A program made the position numbers and the translations under genes. The notes beneath the pieces were generated by a model, which was not told the DNA's origin, did not search any database, and was given only the letters and a program-made list of their open reading frames with translations. DNA of 37,488 nucleotides from Acidobacteriaceae bacterium. Lineage in GTDB: Bacteria; Acidobacteriota; Terriglobia; Terriglobales; Acidobacteriaceae. The stretch spans positions 1 to 37,488 of the forward strand of contig JANXZS010000066.1 of assembly GCA_025355385.1 (NCBI GenBank), in the 5' to 3' direction. Position 1 is the stretch's first letter. Every line of letters begins with the position of its first letter. Below, piece by piece: positions 23,333 to 32,382 of the stretch.

Positions 23333-26300
23333 ATGTGCACCTCATTACACGTGAAGTCAATGCGCGTCGGCCTGTCGCTTGCAGGGCTAATTCTGCTCGC
23401 GATAGCAGCTTTTGCCGGGCGGTCCTACGCCCAATGCAGTAACCCTTCGAATGCCATTGTCGCCGAAAACTGCCTGCCCGGAAATCCTGACAGCGAGTGG
23501 GATGTCAGCACTTCGGATGCCGGCGACCCTACCCTTCAGGGCTTTGCCACTGACATCAGCGTAAACCAGGGCTCCACGGTCAATTTCAAAATCAAGACCG
23601 ATGCCCGCGCCTATGTGATCAACATCTATCGCATGGGGTATTACGGTGGCATGGGCGCTCGCAAAGTTGCGTCGATATCGCCTTCCGTTTCGCTGCCCCA
23701 GACTCAGCCCGCCTGTTTAGTTGTTGCAGCCACTGGCCTGATCGACTGCGGAAACTGGGCTGTGTCGGCCTCATGGCAGGTTCCTGCCAATGCAACCTCG
23801 GGGATTTACTTTGCCCATCTCATCAGGAGCGATACCAGTGGAGACAGCCACATCCTCTTCATCATAAGAAATGACTCCAGCCACTCGGCAGTGCTGTATC
23901 AAACGGCGGATGAATCGTGGCAAGCCTATAACTACTACGGTAACGGTAGCCTCTATGGTCCGGCGTCCCCTTCGTTCGACGTAAACGGCAGATCGTATAA
24001 GGTCAGCTACAACCGCCCCTTCTCAACTCGAAGCTTTGGTACAGAGAAGGATACCTGGGTCTTCGGACCGGAGTATCCAATGGTCCAGTGGCTTGAGGCG
24101 AACGGCTACGACGTGACCTACTTCACCGGCGTGGACGCCGCACGCAATGGTGCGTTGATCCAGAACCACAAGATATACATGGATTCGGGTCACGACGAGT
24201 ATTGGTCAGGTCCACAGCGCGCCAATGTCCAGGCGGCTCGCGACGCCGGTGTCAACCTCGCCTTCTTCAGCGGCAACGAAATATTTTGGAAGACGCGTTG
24301 GGAAAACAGCATCGATGGCAGCAACACACCCAACCGAACACTTGCCTGCTACAAAGAAACCTTTGCGTTCGCAAAGATCGACCCGACCCCAACCTGGACT
24401 GGTACATGGCGAGATCCAAGTTTCAGTCCGCCCTCGGATGGCGGCAAGCCAGAAAACAGTTTGACCGGAACCTTGTATATGGTCAACGGACCCGGAGCTG
24501 ATAATGATGGGACGTTTCCAATAAAAGTACCATCCGACGACGGCAAGATGAGATTCTGGCGCAATACAGCGGCGGCTTCTCTTGCGTCCAACGCTACGTA
24601 CACACTTCCCATTAGCACCCTTGCGTACGAGTGGGACCTCGATATCGACAACGGGGTCCGGCCCGCGGGTGCATTCCGGATGTCCACAACTACACACAAC
24701 CTCACCACCGATTTGTTGCTTGATTCCGGCGTGACGTACGGAGCCGGGACAGCCACTCACCATCTCATGATGTACCGCGCACCGAGCGGCGCGCTGGTCT
24801 TCGGTGCTGGAACGGTGAATTGGTCCTGGGGGCTTAACAGCAATCACGACAACCCGTTTGCCTCGGTCAATCAGGCACCTGATCCGAACATGCAGCAGGC
24901 CACCGTAAATCTATTTGCAGATATGGGTGCCCAACCAGCCTCATTGCAATCGGGCCTGATACCCGCGAGCGCATCCTCAGACACCACACCCCCGACCTCC
25001 GTCGTCACTGCTCCGGCATCCGGCTCAAGCGTCACTGCCGGGAGCTCCGTGACCGTGACGGGCACTGCCGGCGATGTAGGCGGAGTGGTAGCTGGAGTCG
25101 AGGTCTCGGCGGATAGCGGTGCGACATGGCACCCAGCTACGGGGCGATCCCCGTGGAGTTATGCCTGGACACCCAATTCAGTTGGGACAAGCACTATCCT
25201 AAGCCGGGCCGTGGACGACAGCGGGAACCTCGAAACGCCCCATAACGGAGTCTCAATCAGTGTGCTCCCGCGAAACTGTCCATGCAGTATTTGGAACTCT
25301 TCAAACGTTCCCACGACGATTGACAGTGGCGATGGCAGCTCAATCGAGGTTGGCGCTAAGTTTCGCACCGACACAAATGGCTCAATCCTCGGCGTTAGAT
25401 TCTACAAAGCCACGGCAAATACCGGAACCCACGTGGGGCATATCTGGACCAGCGGAGGAGCGCTGCTTGGAACTGCCACCTTTAGCAGTGAGAGCGCTTC
25501 AGGTTGGCAACAAGTGTCATTTCCCGCCCCGGTGTCAGTCAGTGCAAACACTACATACGTGGTTTCGTACTTCGCCCCGGCCGGACGCTACTCGGCTGAC
25601 ACAAGTTACTTTGCAAGTTCAGGGTTTGATAATCCTCCCCTGCATGCCTTGGCAAACGGAGTCGATGGTCAGAATGGAGTCTACCTTTACAGTTCTGCAG
25701 GCGGGTTTCCCAACTTTAGCTACGGATCGACTAATTACTGGGTAGATGTGGTCTATACCGCCTCCACGACCTTTGGTATCAGTGGGACCATTACTGGCAT
25801 CGGTGGCGCTGGCGCAACCGTAAACCTTGCCGGAACATCTGCAGCTAGCACCACTGCCGATTCATCCGGTATCTACAGTTTTTCCGGCTTGCTTAACGGG
25901 TCATATACTGTTGCTCCCAGCAACACCGGCGTCTCCTTCACGCCCACCAGCCGGGCGGTTACAATTAATGGAACTGCAGTCACCAGTGTCAACTTCACCG
26001 CAGCCGCGACCCAGGCCCTAAGTATTTCCGGAACAATAAGCAGTGGTGCTGGCGCGACCGTAAACCTTGGCGGAGCAGCCACGTTGACCACTACAGCGGA
26101 TGCATCGGGGAACTATGTATTCAATGGTCTTCTAAATGGGTCATATACCGTCACACCAGTTGCATCGGGTTACACCTTTAGCCCAGGTACACAGACTGTA
26201 ATTCTTTCCGGAACAAACGCAACCGGTGTAAATTTTCAAGGACAGGTTTGTGCATGCAGCTCAATATGGCAACCCTCAGCTACTCCTTCTCTAATCGACA

Positions 26301-28690
26301 GCGGAGACACCACGCCGGTTGAACTCGGCGTGAAGTTCAGGGCGGACTCACAAGGCTACATCACTGCCTTGAGGTTCTATAAGGCAACTGCAAATACGGG
26401 CACCCATGTTGGACACTTGTGGACCACTTCCGGAACTCTTCTTGGAAGCGCCACCTTCTCCGGCGAATCAGGACAGGGGTGGCAGCAAGTGACCTTCCCA
26501 AGTCCAATTCTCATTTCCGCCAACACCACATACGTGGCGTCGTATTTCGCGCCAGTCGCACACTATTCAGCAAACACAAATTTCTTTGCCACCATCGGAG
26601 TAGATAACCCACCCCTGCACGCATTGGCAACTGGCGTGGACGGGCCAAACGGACTATACATTTACACGTCTAACGGGGCTTTTCCCAACAATAGCTATGC
26701 GTCTACCAACTATTGGATAGACGTGGTCTATACCACATCTCAAACCCACAGCCTCAGCGGTACGATTACCGGAAGTGGCGGGGCAGGTGCCTCGCTGGCG
26801 CTAAGTGGTCCCACCACGGCCTCCACTACAGCAGATGGTGCCGGCAACTACATCTTTGGTGGTCTTCAGGACGGATCCTACACGGTAACAACCGTGACCG
26901 CTGGCAACGCCGGGACTATCTTCATGCCAGGTAGCCAGGGCGTAACGATCAATGGATCTAACGTTACGGGCGTCAACTTTGCGGTGCCACCAAACTGCCC
27001 GTGCAGCACCATCTGGCAGCCTTCGGTGCAACCTGCGCTCATCGACGCTAGCGACGTCAAGCCGGTCGAGCTGGGATTGAAGTTTCGCGCCGATTCAGAC
27101 GGGTACATCGTCGGGCTTCGTTATTACAAGTCGCCGAACAATACGGGGGCCCACGTTGGCAATCTTTGGTCCAGTACGGGCAAACTGCTGGCAACAGCGG
27201 CCGCCACGAGTGAAAGCGTCTCCGGGTGGCAGCAGATTGCTTTCTCGCGCCCTGTACCTGTTACCGCCAACACTACATACATCACGTCATATTTTGTTCC
27301 GGTGGGGCATTACTCCGCGAACTCGGGCTATTTCGCTACTGCGGGCGTTGATAGCCCTCCCTTGCACGCTCTGGCCAATGGGGTGGACGGCCAGAATGGA
27401 GTCTTTGCATATTCGTCGACTAGCACTTTTCCGACTAGCAGCTATAACTCCACTAACTATTGGGTCGACGTCATTTATGGCACGGCAACGTCTTACAGCA
27501 TCGCCGGAACAATCAGTGGAAACGGCGGTGCCGGTGCTACTGTAACCCTTAGTGGAGCGGCCGCTGCGACGACGACGGCCGATGCAACCGGTAAATATAG
27601 CTTCAATGGCCTCGCCAATGGAACTTACACGATCACGCCAGGTAATACCGGCTACACATTTAGCCCACTCAGCCGAAGCGTGACGATCAACGGAGCCCAT
27701 GCGCTCGGGATAGACTTCAGTATCCCGACGACCACCTATAGCATCTCCGGAATGGTCACCGGCGCGACAGGAGCATCGGTCAATCTCACTGGCACGGCCA
27801 CGGCCACAACTACTGTCGACGCCTCAGGGAACTATAGCTATACCGGCCTGGCGAGTGGGTCCTACACGGTGTCTCCTAGCGCTGCCGGCTACCTCCTTAG
27901 CCCTACAAATCAAATCGTAACGATCACCGCAGCTAACATCGCCGGCGTAAACTTCACCGCTACCGCACAGACTTATACGATCTCTGGAACCATCAGCGGG
28001 ACTGGTGGACCGGGGGCAACCATCACATTAACCGGAGCCGCCACTACGACAGCGACCGCGGATGCTTCCGGTATCTACAGCTTCTCCGGACTGATAAACG
28101 GATCTTATACGGTCACTCCCACCAAGTCGGGCTACTCCTTCACTCCTGCCAGCCAAACAGTGACAGTAAGCAATGCCAGTATCGCAGCAAACTTCACCTC
28201 GACAGCATTCACCTACCTCCTCTCCGGAACCATCAGCGGCCCTGGCGGACCGGGAGCCACGGTGAAATTGACCGGGGCGGCAGCAGCGACAGTGACCGCG
28301 AACGCTTCAGGGGTTTACTCCTTCCCCGCCGTCACCAACGGATCCTACACGGTCAAACCCACTAAGACGGGTTACATCTTCACTCCAACTAGCCGCTCAG
28401 TGACAGTAAGCGGAGCGAATGTCACCGCAAACTTCTCCTCGGTCCTGAAGACCTACTCCATCTCCGGAACCATCAGCGGCCCCGGCGGACCGGGAGCAAG
28501 CGTCGCATTGACGGGAGCCGCGACGACTACAATCACCGCAAATTCGTCTGGAGTTTTCAACTTTAGTGGACTCGCAAATGGCTCTTACACGGTTACGCCC
28601 AGCAAGACGGGTAACACCTTCACTCCAACTAGCCAGGCAGTAACAGTCAACCTCAGCAATGTGACAGGAGTAAATTTCGGGTCACTCTAA
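23333..28690 (+). CDS. Giant secreted protein: dimethylformamidase-like domain, Ig-like domain, three DUF4082 modules, eight repeats
   Basis: The product has 1785 residues with a signal peptide (LSLAGLILLAIAAFAGRSYAQ). Residues ~60-545 resemble the large-subunit C-terminal domain of N,N-dimethylformamidase (YRMGYYGGMGARKV, DESWQAYNYYG, MDSGHDEYWSG, FFSGNEIFWKTRWE). An Ig-like domain is at ~551-643. DUF4082-type modules start near 649, 973 and 1222 (each with FYKA/YYKS, GWQQ and NPPLHALA or SPPLHALA). Between and after them are eight ~80-residue repeats (SGTI...G-x-GATV, DASG-x-Y, NGSYTV-P). It ends without a PEP-CTERM or other sorting signal. The frame is divergent from the EPS row and its repeats resemble those of the GH16 protein. 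An extracellular role in glycan binding or modification is inferred; no catalytic residues can be named. Confidence 0.85.
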   Translation: MCTSLHVKSMRVGLSLAGLILLAIAAFAGRSYAQCSNPSNAIVAENCLPGNPDSEWDVSTSDAGDPTLQGFATDISVNQGSTVNFKIKTDARAYVINIYRMGYYGGMGARKVASISPSVSLPQTQPACLVVAATGLIDCGNWAVSASWQVPANATSGIYFAHLIRSDTSGDSHILFIIRNDSSHSAVLYQTADESWQAYNYYGNGSLYGPASPSFDVNGRSYKVSYNRPFSTRSFGTEKDTWVFGPEYPMVQWLEANGYDVTYFTGVDAARNGALIQNHKIYMDSGHDEYWSGPQRANVQAARDAGVNLAFFSGNEIFWKTRWENSIDGSNTPNRTLACYKETFAFAKIDPTPTWTGTWRDPSFSPPSDGGKPENSLTGTLYMVNGPGADNDGTFPIKVPSDDGKMRFWRNTAAASLASNATYTLPISTLAYEWDLDIDNGVRPAGAFRMSTTTHNLTTDLLLDSGVTYGAGTATHHLMMYRAPSGALVFGAGTVNWSWGLNSNHDNPFASVNQAPDPNMQQATVNLFADMGAQPASLQSGLIPASASSDTTPPTSVVTAPASGSSVTAGSSVTVTGTAGDVGGVVAGVEVSADSGATWHPATGRSPWSYAWTPNSVGTSTILSRAVDDSGNLETPHNGVSISVLPRNCPCSIWNSSNVPTTIDSGDGSSIEVGAKFRTDTNGSILGVRFYKATANTGTHVGHIWTSGGALLGTATFSSESASGWQQVSFPAPVSVSANTTYVVSYFAPAGRYSADTSYFASSGFDNPPLHALANGVDGQNGVYLYSSAGGFPNFSYGSTNYWVDVVYTASTTFGISGTITGIGGAGATVNLAGTSAASTTADSSGIYSFSGLLNGSYTVAPSNTGVSFTPTSRAVTINGTAVTSVNFTAAATQALSISGTISSGAGATVNLGGAATLTTTADASGNYVFNGLLNGSYTVTPVASGYTFSPGTQTVILSGTNATGVNFQGQVCACSSIWQPSATPSLIDSGDTTPVELGVKFRADSQGYITALRFYKATANTGTHVGHLWTTSGTLLGSATFSGESGQGWQQVTFPSPILISANTTYVASYFAPVAHYSANTNFFATIGVDNPPLHALATGVDGPNGLYIYTSNGAFPNNSYASTNYWIDVVYTTSQTHSLSGTITGSGGAGASLALSGPTTASTTADGAGNYIFGGLQDGSYTVTTVTAGNAGTIFMPGSQGVTINGSNVTGVNFAVPPNCPCSTIWQPSVQPALIDASDVKPVELGLKFRADSDGYIVGLRYYKSPNNTGAHVGNLWSSTGKLLATAAATSESVSGWQQIAFSRPVPVTANTTYITSYFVPVGHYSANSGYFATAGVDSPPLHALANGVDGQNGVFAYSSTSTFPTSSYNSTNYWVDVIYGTATSYSIAGTISGNGGAGATVTLSGAAAATTTADATGKYSFNGLANGTYTITPGNTGYTFSPLSRSVTINGAHALGIDFSIPTTTYSISGMVTGATGASVNLTGTATATTTVDASGNYSYTGLASGSYTVSPSAAGYLLSPTNQIVTITAANIAGVNFTATAQTYTISGTISGTGGPGATITLTGAATTTATADASGIYSFSGLINGSYTVTPTKSGYSFTPASQTVTVSNASIAANFTSTAFTYLLSGTISGPGGPGATVKLTGAAAATVTANASGVYSFPAVTNGSYTVKPTKTGYIFTPTSRSVTVSGANVTANFSSVLKTYSISGTISGPGGPGASVALTGAATTTITANSSGVFNFSGLANGSYTVTPSKTGNTFTPTSQAVTVNLSNVTGVNFGSL
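27974..28687 (+). repeat. Tandem 240-bp coding repeats at the end of the giant gene
   Basis: The last three repeat units start at Tyr codons 27974, 28214 and 28454, exactly 240 bp (80 codons) apart, and share long near-identical DNA such as TCTCCGGAACCATCAGCGG (seen at 28221 and 28461). The units before them (from 27494 and 27737) have periods of 81 and 79 codons and more sequence drift. This indicates recent duplication at the 3' end. Confidence 0.8.
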
Positions 28691-29068
28691 GCACAACGCC
28701 CGGGCTGGAAGCGGCGCACGCTCGCCGCTCGCGAAAACTCGTTGCTGGTTTTCTTGATGGATGTCTTGGCCATCACTCTGCATCCAGACTGTTACAGTAC
28801 CCCAGCTTGTTACCTGATTTCGATTCTTACCTCGCTATCGATCCAAGTGCAACTTTGAAGCTGGTTCCAGGTAACAACAACCCTGACCGTGATATTACGG
28901 ACCCTGACTACCGCTCCTTAGACCTTCAGGTTCTTCTGGCGTCTCCACACCAGGTACTCGCTACTTCTTTCCCAAGCACCGACCGCTGGTCGATGAGCAG
29001 ACCTTCCCCAACAACCCCTGAGAAGTAGTAGTCTTCGAAGTTGAATCCAGATTGCATTTGGAGAGTGG
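28691..29068. other. Spacer between giant protein and carboxylesterase genes
   Basis: This 378-bp spacer contains a 10-bp inverted repeat (28807-28877). Short open frames on both strands here lack family features and ribosome sites. No clear terminator or promoter is visible. Confidence 0.4.
28807..28877. repeat. 10-bp perfect inverted repeat
   Basis: TTGTTACCTG (28807-28816) and CAGGTAACAA (28868-28877) are exact complements, separated by 51 bp. It may be a looped binding site, a weak 3' structure after the giant gene or a chance match. Confidence 0.4.
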
Positions 29069-30646
29069 ATGACAGTGCGCGATATAGTGCCTTGTTTTGC
29101 AGTAATGGTAATTCTGTTCGGAACGATGACATTTGCGTCCAATGTGACCACGGTTGAGTCCGGCAAGGTCCGGGGTGTTTCGCAGGACGGAGTCGTATCT
29201 TTCAAGGGAATTCCCTACGCTGCCCCGCCCATCGGCAACCTGCGTTGGCGCGCACCCCGGCCTGCGGCCCACTGGAAGGGTGTACGTTCGGCCACGCAGT
29301 ATGGCCACGATTGCATGCAACTCCCATTTCCCAGCGACGCTGCGCCCCTTGCGGCGACGCCTGGGGAAGACTGCCTGGTGCTGAACGTGTGGGTGCCGCC
29401 GGGGCAAGGTAAAGCAAAACTTCCGGTCATGGTTTGGATCTATGGCGGCGGCTATGTGAACGGCGGCAGTTCGCCCGCCGTGTACGACGGATCGCAGTTT
29501 GCCCGGCAGGGTGTGGTATTTGTCAGCTTCAACTATCGGCTGGGGCGCTTCGGTTTTTTTGCCCACCCAGCGCTCATCGCCGAAGCAGGCTCCGGCCCGG
29601 CGGGCAACTATGCCTTCATGGATCAAATCGCCGCTCTTAAGTGGGTCAAGGAGAACATCAGCGCGTTCGGGGGCGATCCCGGCAAGGTAACACTTTTTGG
29701 TGAGTCGGCAGGCGGCGGCTCGGTATTGACGATGATGACCTCGCCGCTCTCAGAGGGATTGTTTGAACGCGCCATCATTCAGTCAGGCGGAGGACGCGAT
29801 GGACTGGGCGGAATGCCGCTGATGAGCGCTCAATCATCCAATGGCAGGCCCTCCGCGGAATCCACGGCGCTGGCATTCGCACAAAGTAAGGGCATAAAGG
29901 AAATGGATAATGCGGCGCTCGATGCTTTGCGCAAATTGCCTGCGGATCAAATCGTGGATGGCCTGAATATGGCCAGCATGTTTCAGGCAGCCGGAACCTA
30001 TTCAGGGCCCATGATCGATGGCAAGCTGATAGTGGAAACGCCGCAGGATGCGTTTCTCGCGGGACACGAGATCAAAATTCCCGTGATGATCGGGGCTAAC
30101 AGCCGCGACATCGGCTTCTCGGCTGCGCGGAATGTGTCCGACTTGATGGCTCCTTTTGGCGTGAGTAAAGAGCGCGCGATGGCCGCTTACAATCCGGGAA
30201 ATTCGGGGGACGTCGGGGCACTCAGCACAGTAGTGGCCGCGGATCAGATGATGGTCGAGCCAGCTCGTTTCGTGGCCAAGGCGGTTGCCGCGTCAGGCCA
30301 ACCGGCATTTGAGTACCGCTTCTCCTACGTCGCAGTTTCAATGCGCAAGGAGTGGAACGGCGCTCCCCACGCCACCGAGATCCCTTTCGTCTTCGACACT
30401 TTGAAAGCACGGTATTCAAACAGTCTCGACCCCGCCGATTCTGCCATGGCTAAGACGGCAAATGCCTATTGGGCCGCATTTGCCAAGAACGCCGATCCCA
30501 ATAGCGATGGCATTCCCAAATGGCCGCCGTATAACTCCGCGACTGACATGTTAATGGACTTTACCAATTCGGCGCCCGTAGCCAGAGCTGATCCATGGAA
30601 GACGAGATTGGATCTGACCGAAGGTTTAGCAAACAAGCATCCCTAG
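29069..30646 (+). CDS. Secreted type-B carboxylesterase
   Basis: The 525-residue alpha/beta-hydrolase of the carboxylesterase/PnbA family has an N-terminal signal peptide (VMVILFGTMTFAS). It shows GIPYAAPPIGNLRW, EDCLVLNVWVP, the oxyanion-hole motif YGGGYVNGG, the nucleophile elbow GESAGG (Ser213) and the catalytic His region NGAPHATEIPFVF (His434). Such enzymes split carboxylic esters. Lying beside the EPS genes and being exported, it could remove acyl groups from polysaccharide or act on unrelated esters. GGAGAG stands shortly before the ATG. Length is normal for the family. It converges with the dehydrogenase gene; the 157-bp gap between them has no strong terminator. Confidence 0.92.
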   Translation: MTVRDIVPCFAVMVILFGTMTFASNVTTVESGKVRGVSQDGVVSFKGIPYAAPPIGNLRWRAPRPAAHWKGVRSATQYGHDCMQLPFPSDAAPLAATPGEDCLVLNVWVPPGQGKAKLPVMVWIYGGGYVNGGSSPAVYDGSQFARQGVVFVSFNYRLGRFGFFAHPALIAEAGSGPAGNYAFMDQIAALKWVKENISAFGGDPGKVTLFGESAGGGSVLTMMTSPLSEGLFERAIIQSGGGRDGLGGMPLMSAQSSNGRPSAESTALAFAQSKGIKEMDNAALDALRKLPADQIVDGLNMASMFQAAGTYSGPMIDGKLIVETPQDAFLAGHEIKIPVMIGANSRDIGFSAARNVSDLMAPFGVSKERAMAAYNPGNSGDVGALSTVVAADQMMVEPARFVAKAVAASGQPAFEYRFSYVAVSMRKEWNGAPHATEIPFVFDTLKARYSNSLDPADSAMAKTANAYWAAFAKNADPNSDGIPKWPPYNSATDMLMDFTNSAPVARADPWKTRLDLTEGLANKHP

Positions 30647-30803
30647 TTCCTGGTCGGAGATACTCCCGATACCGGGGAATTGCAAACTAACTCCCCGAGT
30701 AGGTCGCAGGCAGTCGCGAGCTTTGGAGGCACGCACGCCGCGAAACCTCCGCAAATGCAAAGTCGAAGCAGTGGCGGAATTCTCCTCGCTCGACCCACGC
30801 CTG

Positions 30804-32192
30804 TCAGCAGCGAACTATCTTTGGCGAGTTGATGCCCTTCGTGGCATTGCGGGTATCCACTACGATCTGCGACGTCTCCACGATCTCCTGGTAATCGTAG
30901 TCGGAGTGATCCGTCACAATCAGCACGCAGTCATACTGCCCAAGATTTTCCAGTGACGTGCAGGTCATGTTGAGGTTGTAGTGGCGTCCCTTGCCTACTT
31001 TCGGAAAGTAGGGGTCGTTGTACAGCACTTCGGCGCCCTCCTGGCGAAGGAGCTCGATAATCGTAAGCGAAGGAGATTCGCGCAGGTCGTCGATGTCCTT
31101 TTTGTACGCCATGCCCAGCATCAGTATCCGCGAGCCATTCAGCGCTTTCTTATTCTGGTTGAGCGCCCTGCCAACGGATTGCACAACGTGCGCCGGCATC
31201 GATTCATTCACTTCCCCAGCCAACTCGATAAAGCGCGTACTGAAGTCATACTCCTTCGCCTTCCAACTGAGATAGAAGGGGTCAATAGGAATGCAGTGCC
31301 CGCCCAGTCCGGGCCCCGGATAAAAAGGATGAAATCCGAAGGGCTTGGTCGCAGCCGCGTCGATGACCTCCCATATATCCACTCCCATGCGTAGCGACAG
31401 CAGCTTGAGTTCATTCACCAGCGCGATATTCACGCAGCGATAGATGTTCTCAAGCAACTTGGTCATCTCAGCCACACGGGTTGACGATACCGGGACGGCA
31501 CGCGTAAAAATGCCTTCATACATCGCCGCCGCCAGCTTGGTAGCCACCTCTTCATGACCGCCGACTACCTTGGGGATGTCGCGGCGGGCTACAGTGTCGT
31601 TCCCCGGGTCTTCCCGCTCTGGAGAAAAGGCCACATAGAAGACACCATGCTCAGCCGGCAAACCCTTGCTCTGAACCTTCAGCCCCAGCACGTTTCTGGA
31701 TTCGAGAATCGGGATCAGCAGGTCCTCCGTAGTGCCCGGATAGGTCGTGCTCTCGAGGACAACCAACTGACCTTCCTGTATCCAGGGCGCCGCCGACTTT
31801 GCCGTGTTTTCAATGAAGCTTAGGTCCGGTTCGCGGTGGTCCGTCAGCGGCGTGGGAACGCACATGATTATGGCGTCCTGATCGGAGAGGCGGGAGAAGT
31901 CGTTAGTGGCCCGGAAGCCATGTTCCCGGGCACCCTGAATATCAGTGTTCGGAATGCGGAAGATATAGGACCGGCCATCTTCAAGATCGATCACCTTTTT
32001 TGTGTCGATGTCGAAGCCCGTAACCCTGAAGCCCGCCTCGGACAACAACAACGAAAGCGGCAACCCGACGTAGCCCAGGCCGATAACTCCAATCTTAGCG
32101 GTGCGGCTTTCGAAGCGATCCAGGCGTTCCTGGGCGATTTGAGGCAGGAGAAAACTACTCGTAGTGAACATCGGTGTTTGATCAAACTCCAT
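30804..32192 (-). CDS. UDP-N-acetylglucosamine 6-dehydrogenase (WbpA-like)
   Basis: The 462-residue nucleotide-sugar dehydrogenase has an NAD-binding Rossmann motif IGVIGLGYVGLPL (about 34-46), the substrate-site stretch LVVLESTTYPGTT, the family signature FSPEREDPGN, and the catalytic cysteine C300 in GLGGHCIPIDPFYL. A C-terminal UDP-binding domain (LMLGMAYKKDIDDLRESP) follows. These motifs resemble WbpA-type enzymes, which oxidise UDP-GlcNAc twice to UDP-GlcNAcA, more than UDP-glucose dehydrogenases. It would supply an acidic sugar to the polysaccharide. The first ~30 residues are extra relative to relatives. Upstream lies a cluster of five TATGCAA/TTGCATA words, probably regulatory, between this gene and the sigma-54 activator gene on the same strand. 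Confidence 0.88.
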   Translation of the reverse strand: MEFDQTPMFTTSSFLLPQIAQERLDRFESRTAKIGVIGLGYVGLPLSLLLSEAGFRVTGFDIDTKKVIDLEDGRSYIFRIPNTDIQGAREHGFRATNDFSRLSDQDAIIMCVPTPLTDHREPDLSFIENTAKSAAPWIQEGQLVVLESTTYPGTTEDLLIPILESRNVLGLKVQSKGLPAEHGVFYVAFSPEREDPGNDTVARRDIPKVVGGHEEVATKLAAAMYEGIFTRAVPVSSTRVAEMTKLLENIYRCVNIALVNELKLLSLRMGVDIWEVIDAAATKPFGFHPFYPGPGLGGHCIPIDPFYLSWKAKEYDFSTRFIELAGEVNESMPAHVVQSVGRALNQNKKALNGSRILMLGMAYKKDIDDLRESPSLTIIELLRQEGAEVLYNDPYFPKVGKGRHYNLNMTCTSLENLGQYDCVLIVTDHSDYDYQEIVETSQIVVDTRNATKGINSPKIVRC

Positions 32193-32230
32193 TTGCCAAA
32201 TCCCATTTGTGGGCGGCCGGTTAAAGTACG

Positions 32231-32362
32231 TTGCATATTCAAACCGGAATAGTTGGGAGAGAATCGCCCGAGCAAATGCCCTTAAAGTTTTTTTGGCCCG
32301 TATCGGCTATGCAAAACGTTGCATAACTTTTCCATTCCCTATGCAATTCTGGATTTATGCAA
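32231..32362. promoter_or_regulatory. Five TATGCAA/TTGCATA sites upstream of the dehydrogenase gene
   Basis: Copies lie at 32231-32237, 32308-32314, 32319-32325, 32340-32346 and 32356-32362. The second and third form the palindrome TATGCAA-AACG-TTGCATA. By chance this 7-mer would be expected about 0.02 times in 130 bp. Four copies lie 115-170 bp upstream of the dehydrogenase ATG, the usual place of enhancer sites for sigma-54 activators, one of which is encoded directly upstream. Confidence 0.6.
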
Positions 32363-32382
32363 AAGTCAACCGCAGCATCTCT

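Noticed and set aside
28630-28690. PEP-CTERM or other sorting signal at the end of the giant protein
   Set aside because: The C-terminus is the end of a repeat unit (NVTGVNFGSL) with no hydrophobic helix or basic tail.
28807-29205. Short open frames on both strands in the spacer before the carboxylesterase
   Set aside because: No ribosome sites, no recognisable domains, and the minus-strand ones run into the carboxylesterase gene.
30663-30702. CGGGGA...TCCCCG pairing as a terminator between the convergent genes
   Set aside because: Only a six-base stem with a 13-nt loop and no T run on either side.
32233-32361. Three GG/GC pairs upstream of the dehydrogenase gene that resemble sigma-54 promoters
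   Set aside because: The spacing is nine bases in each, one short of the required ten; the pattern follows from the repeated TGCA words.
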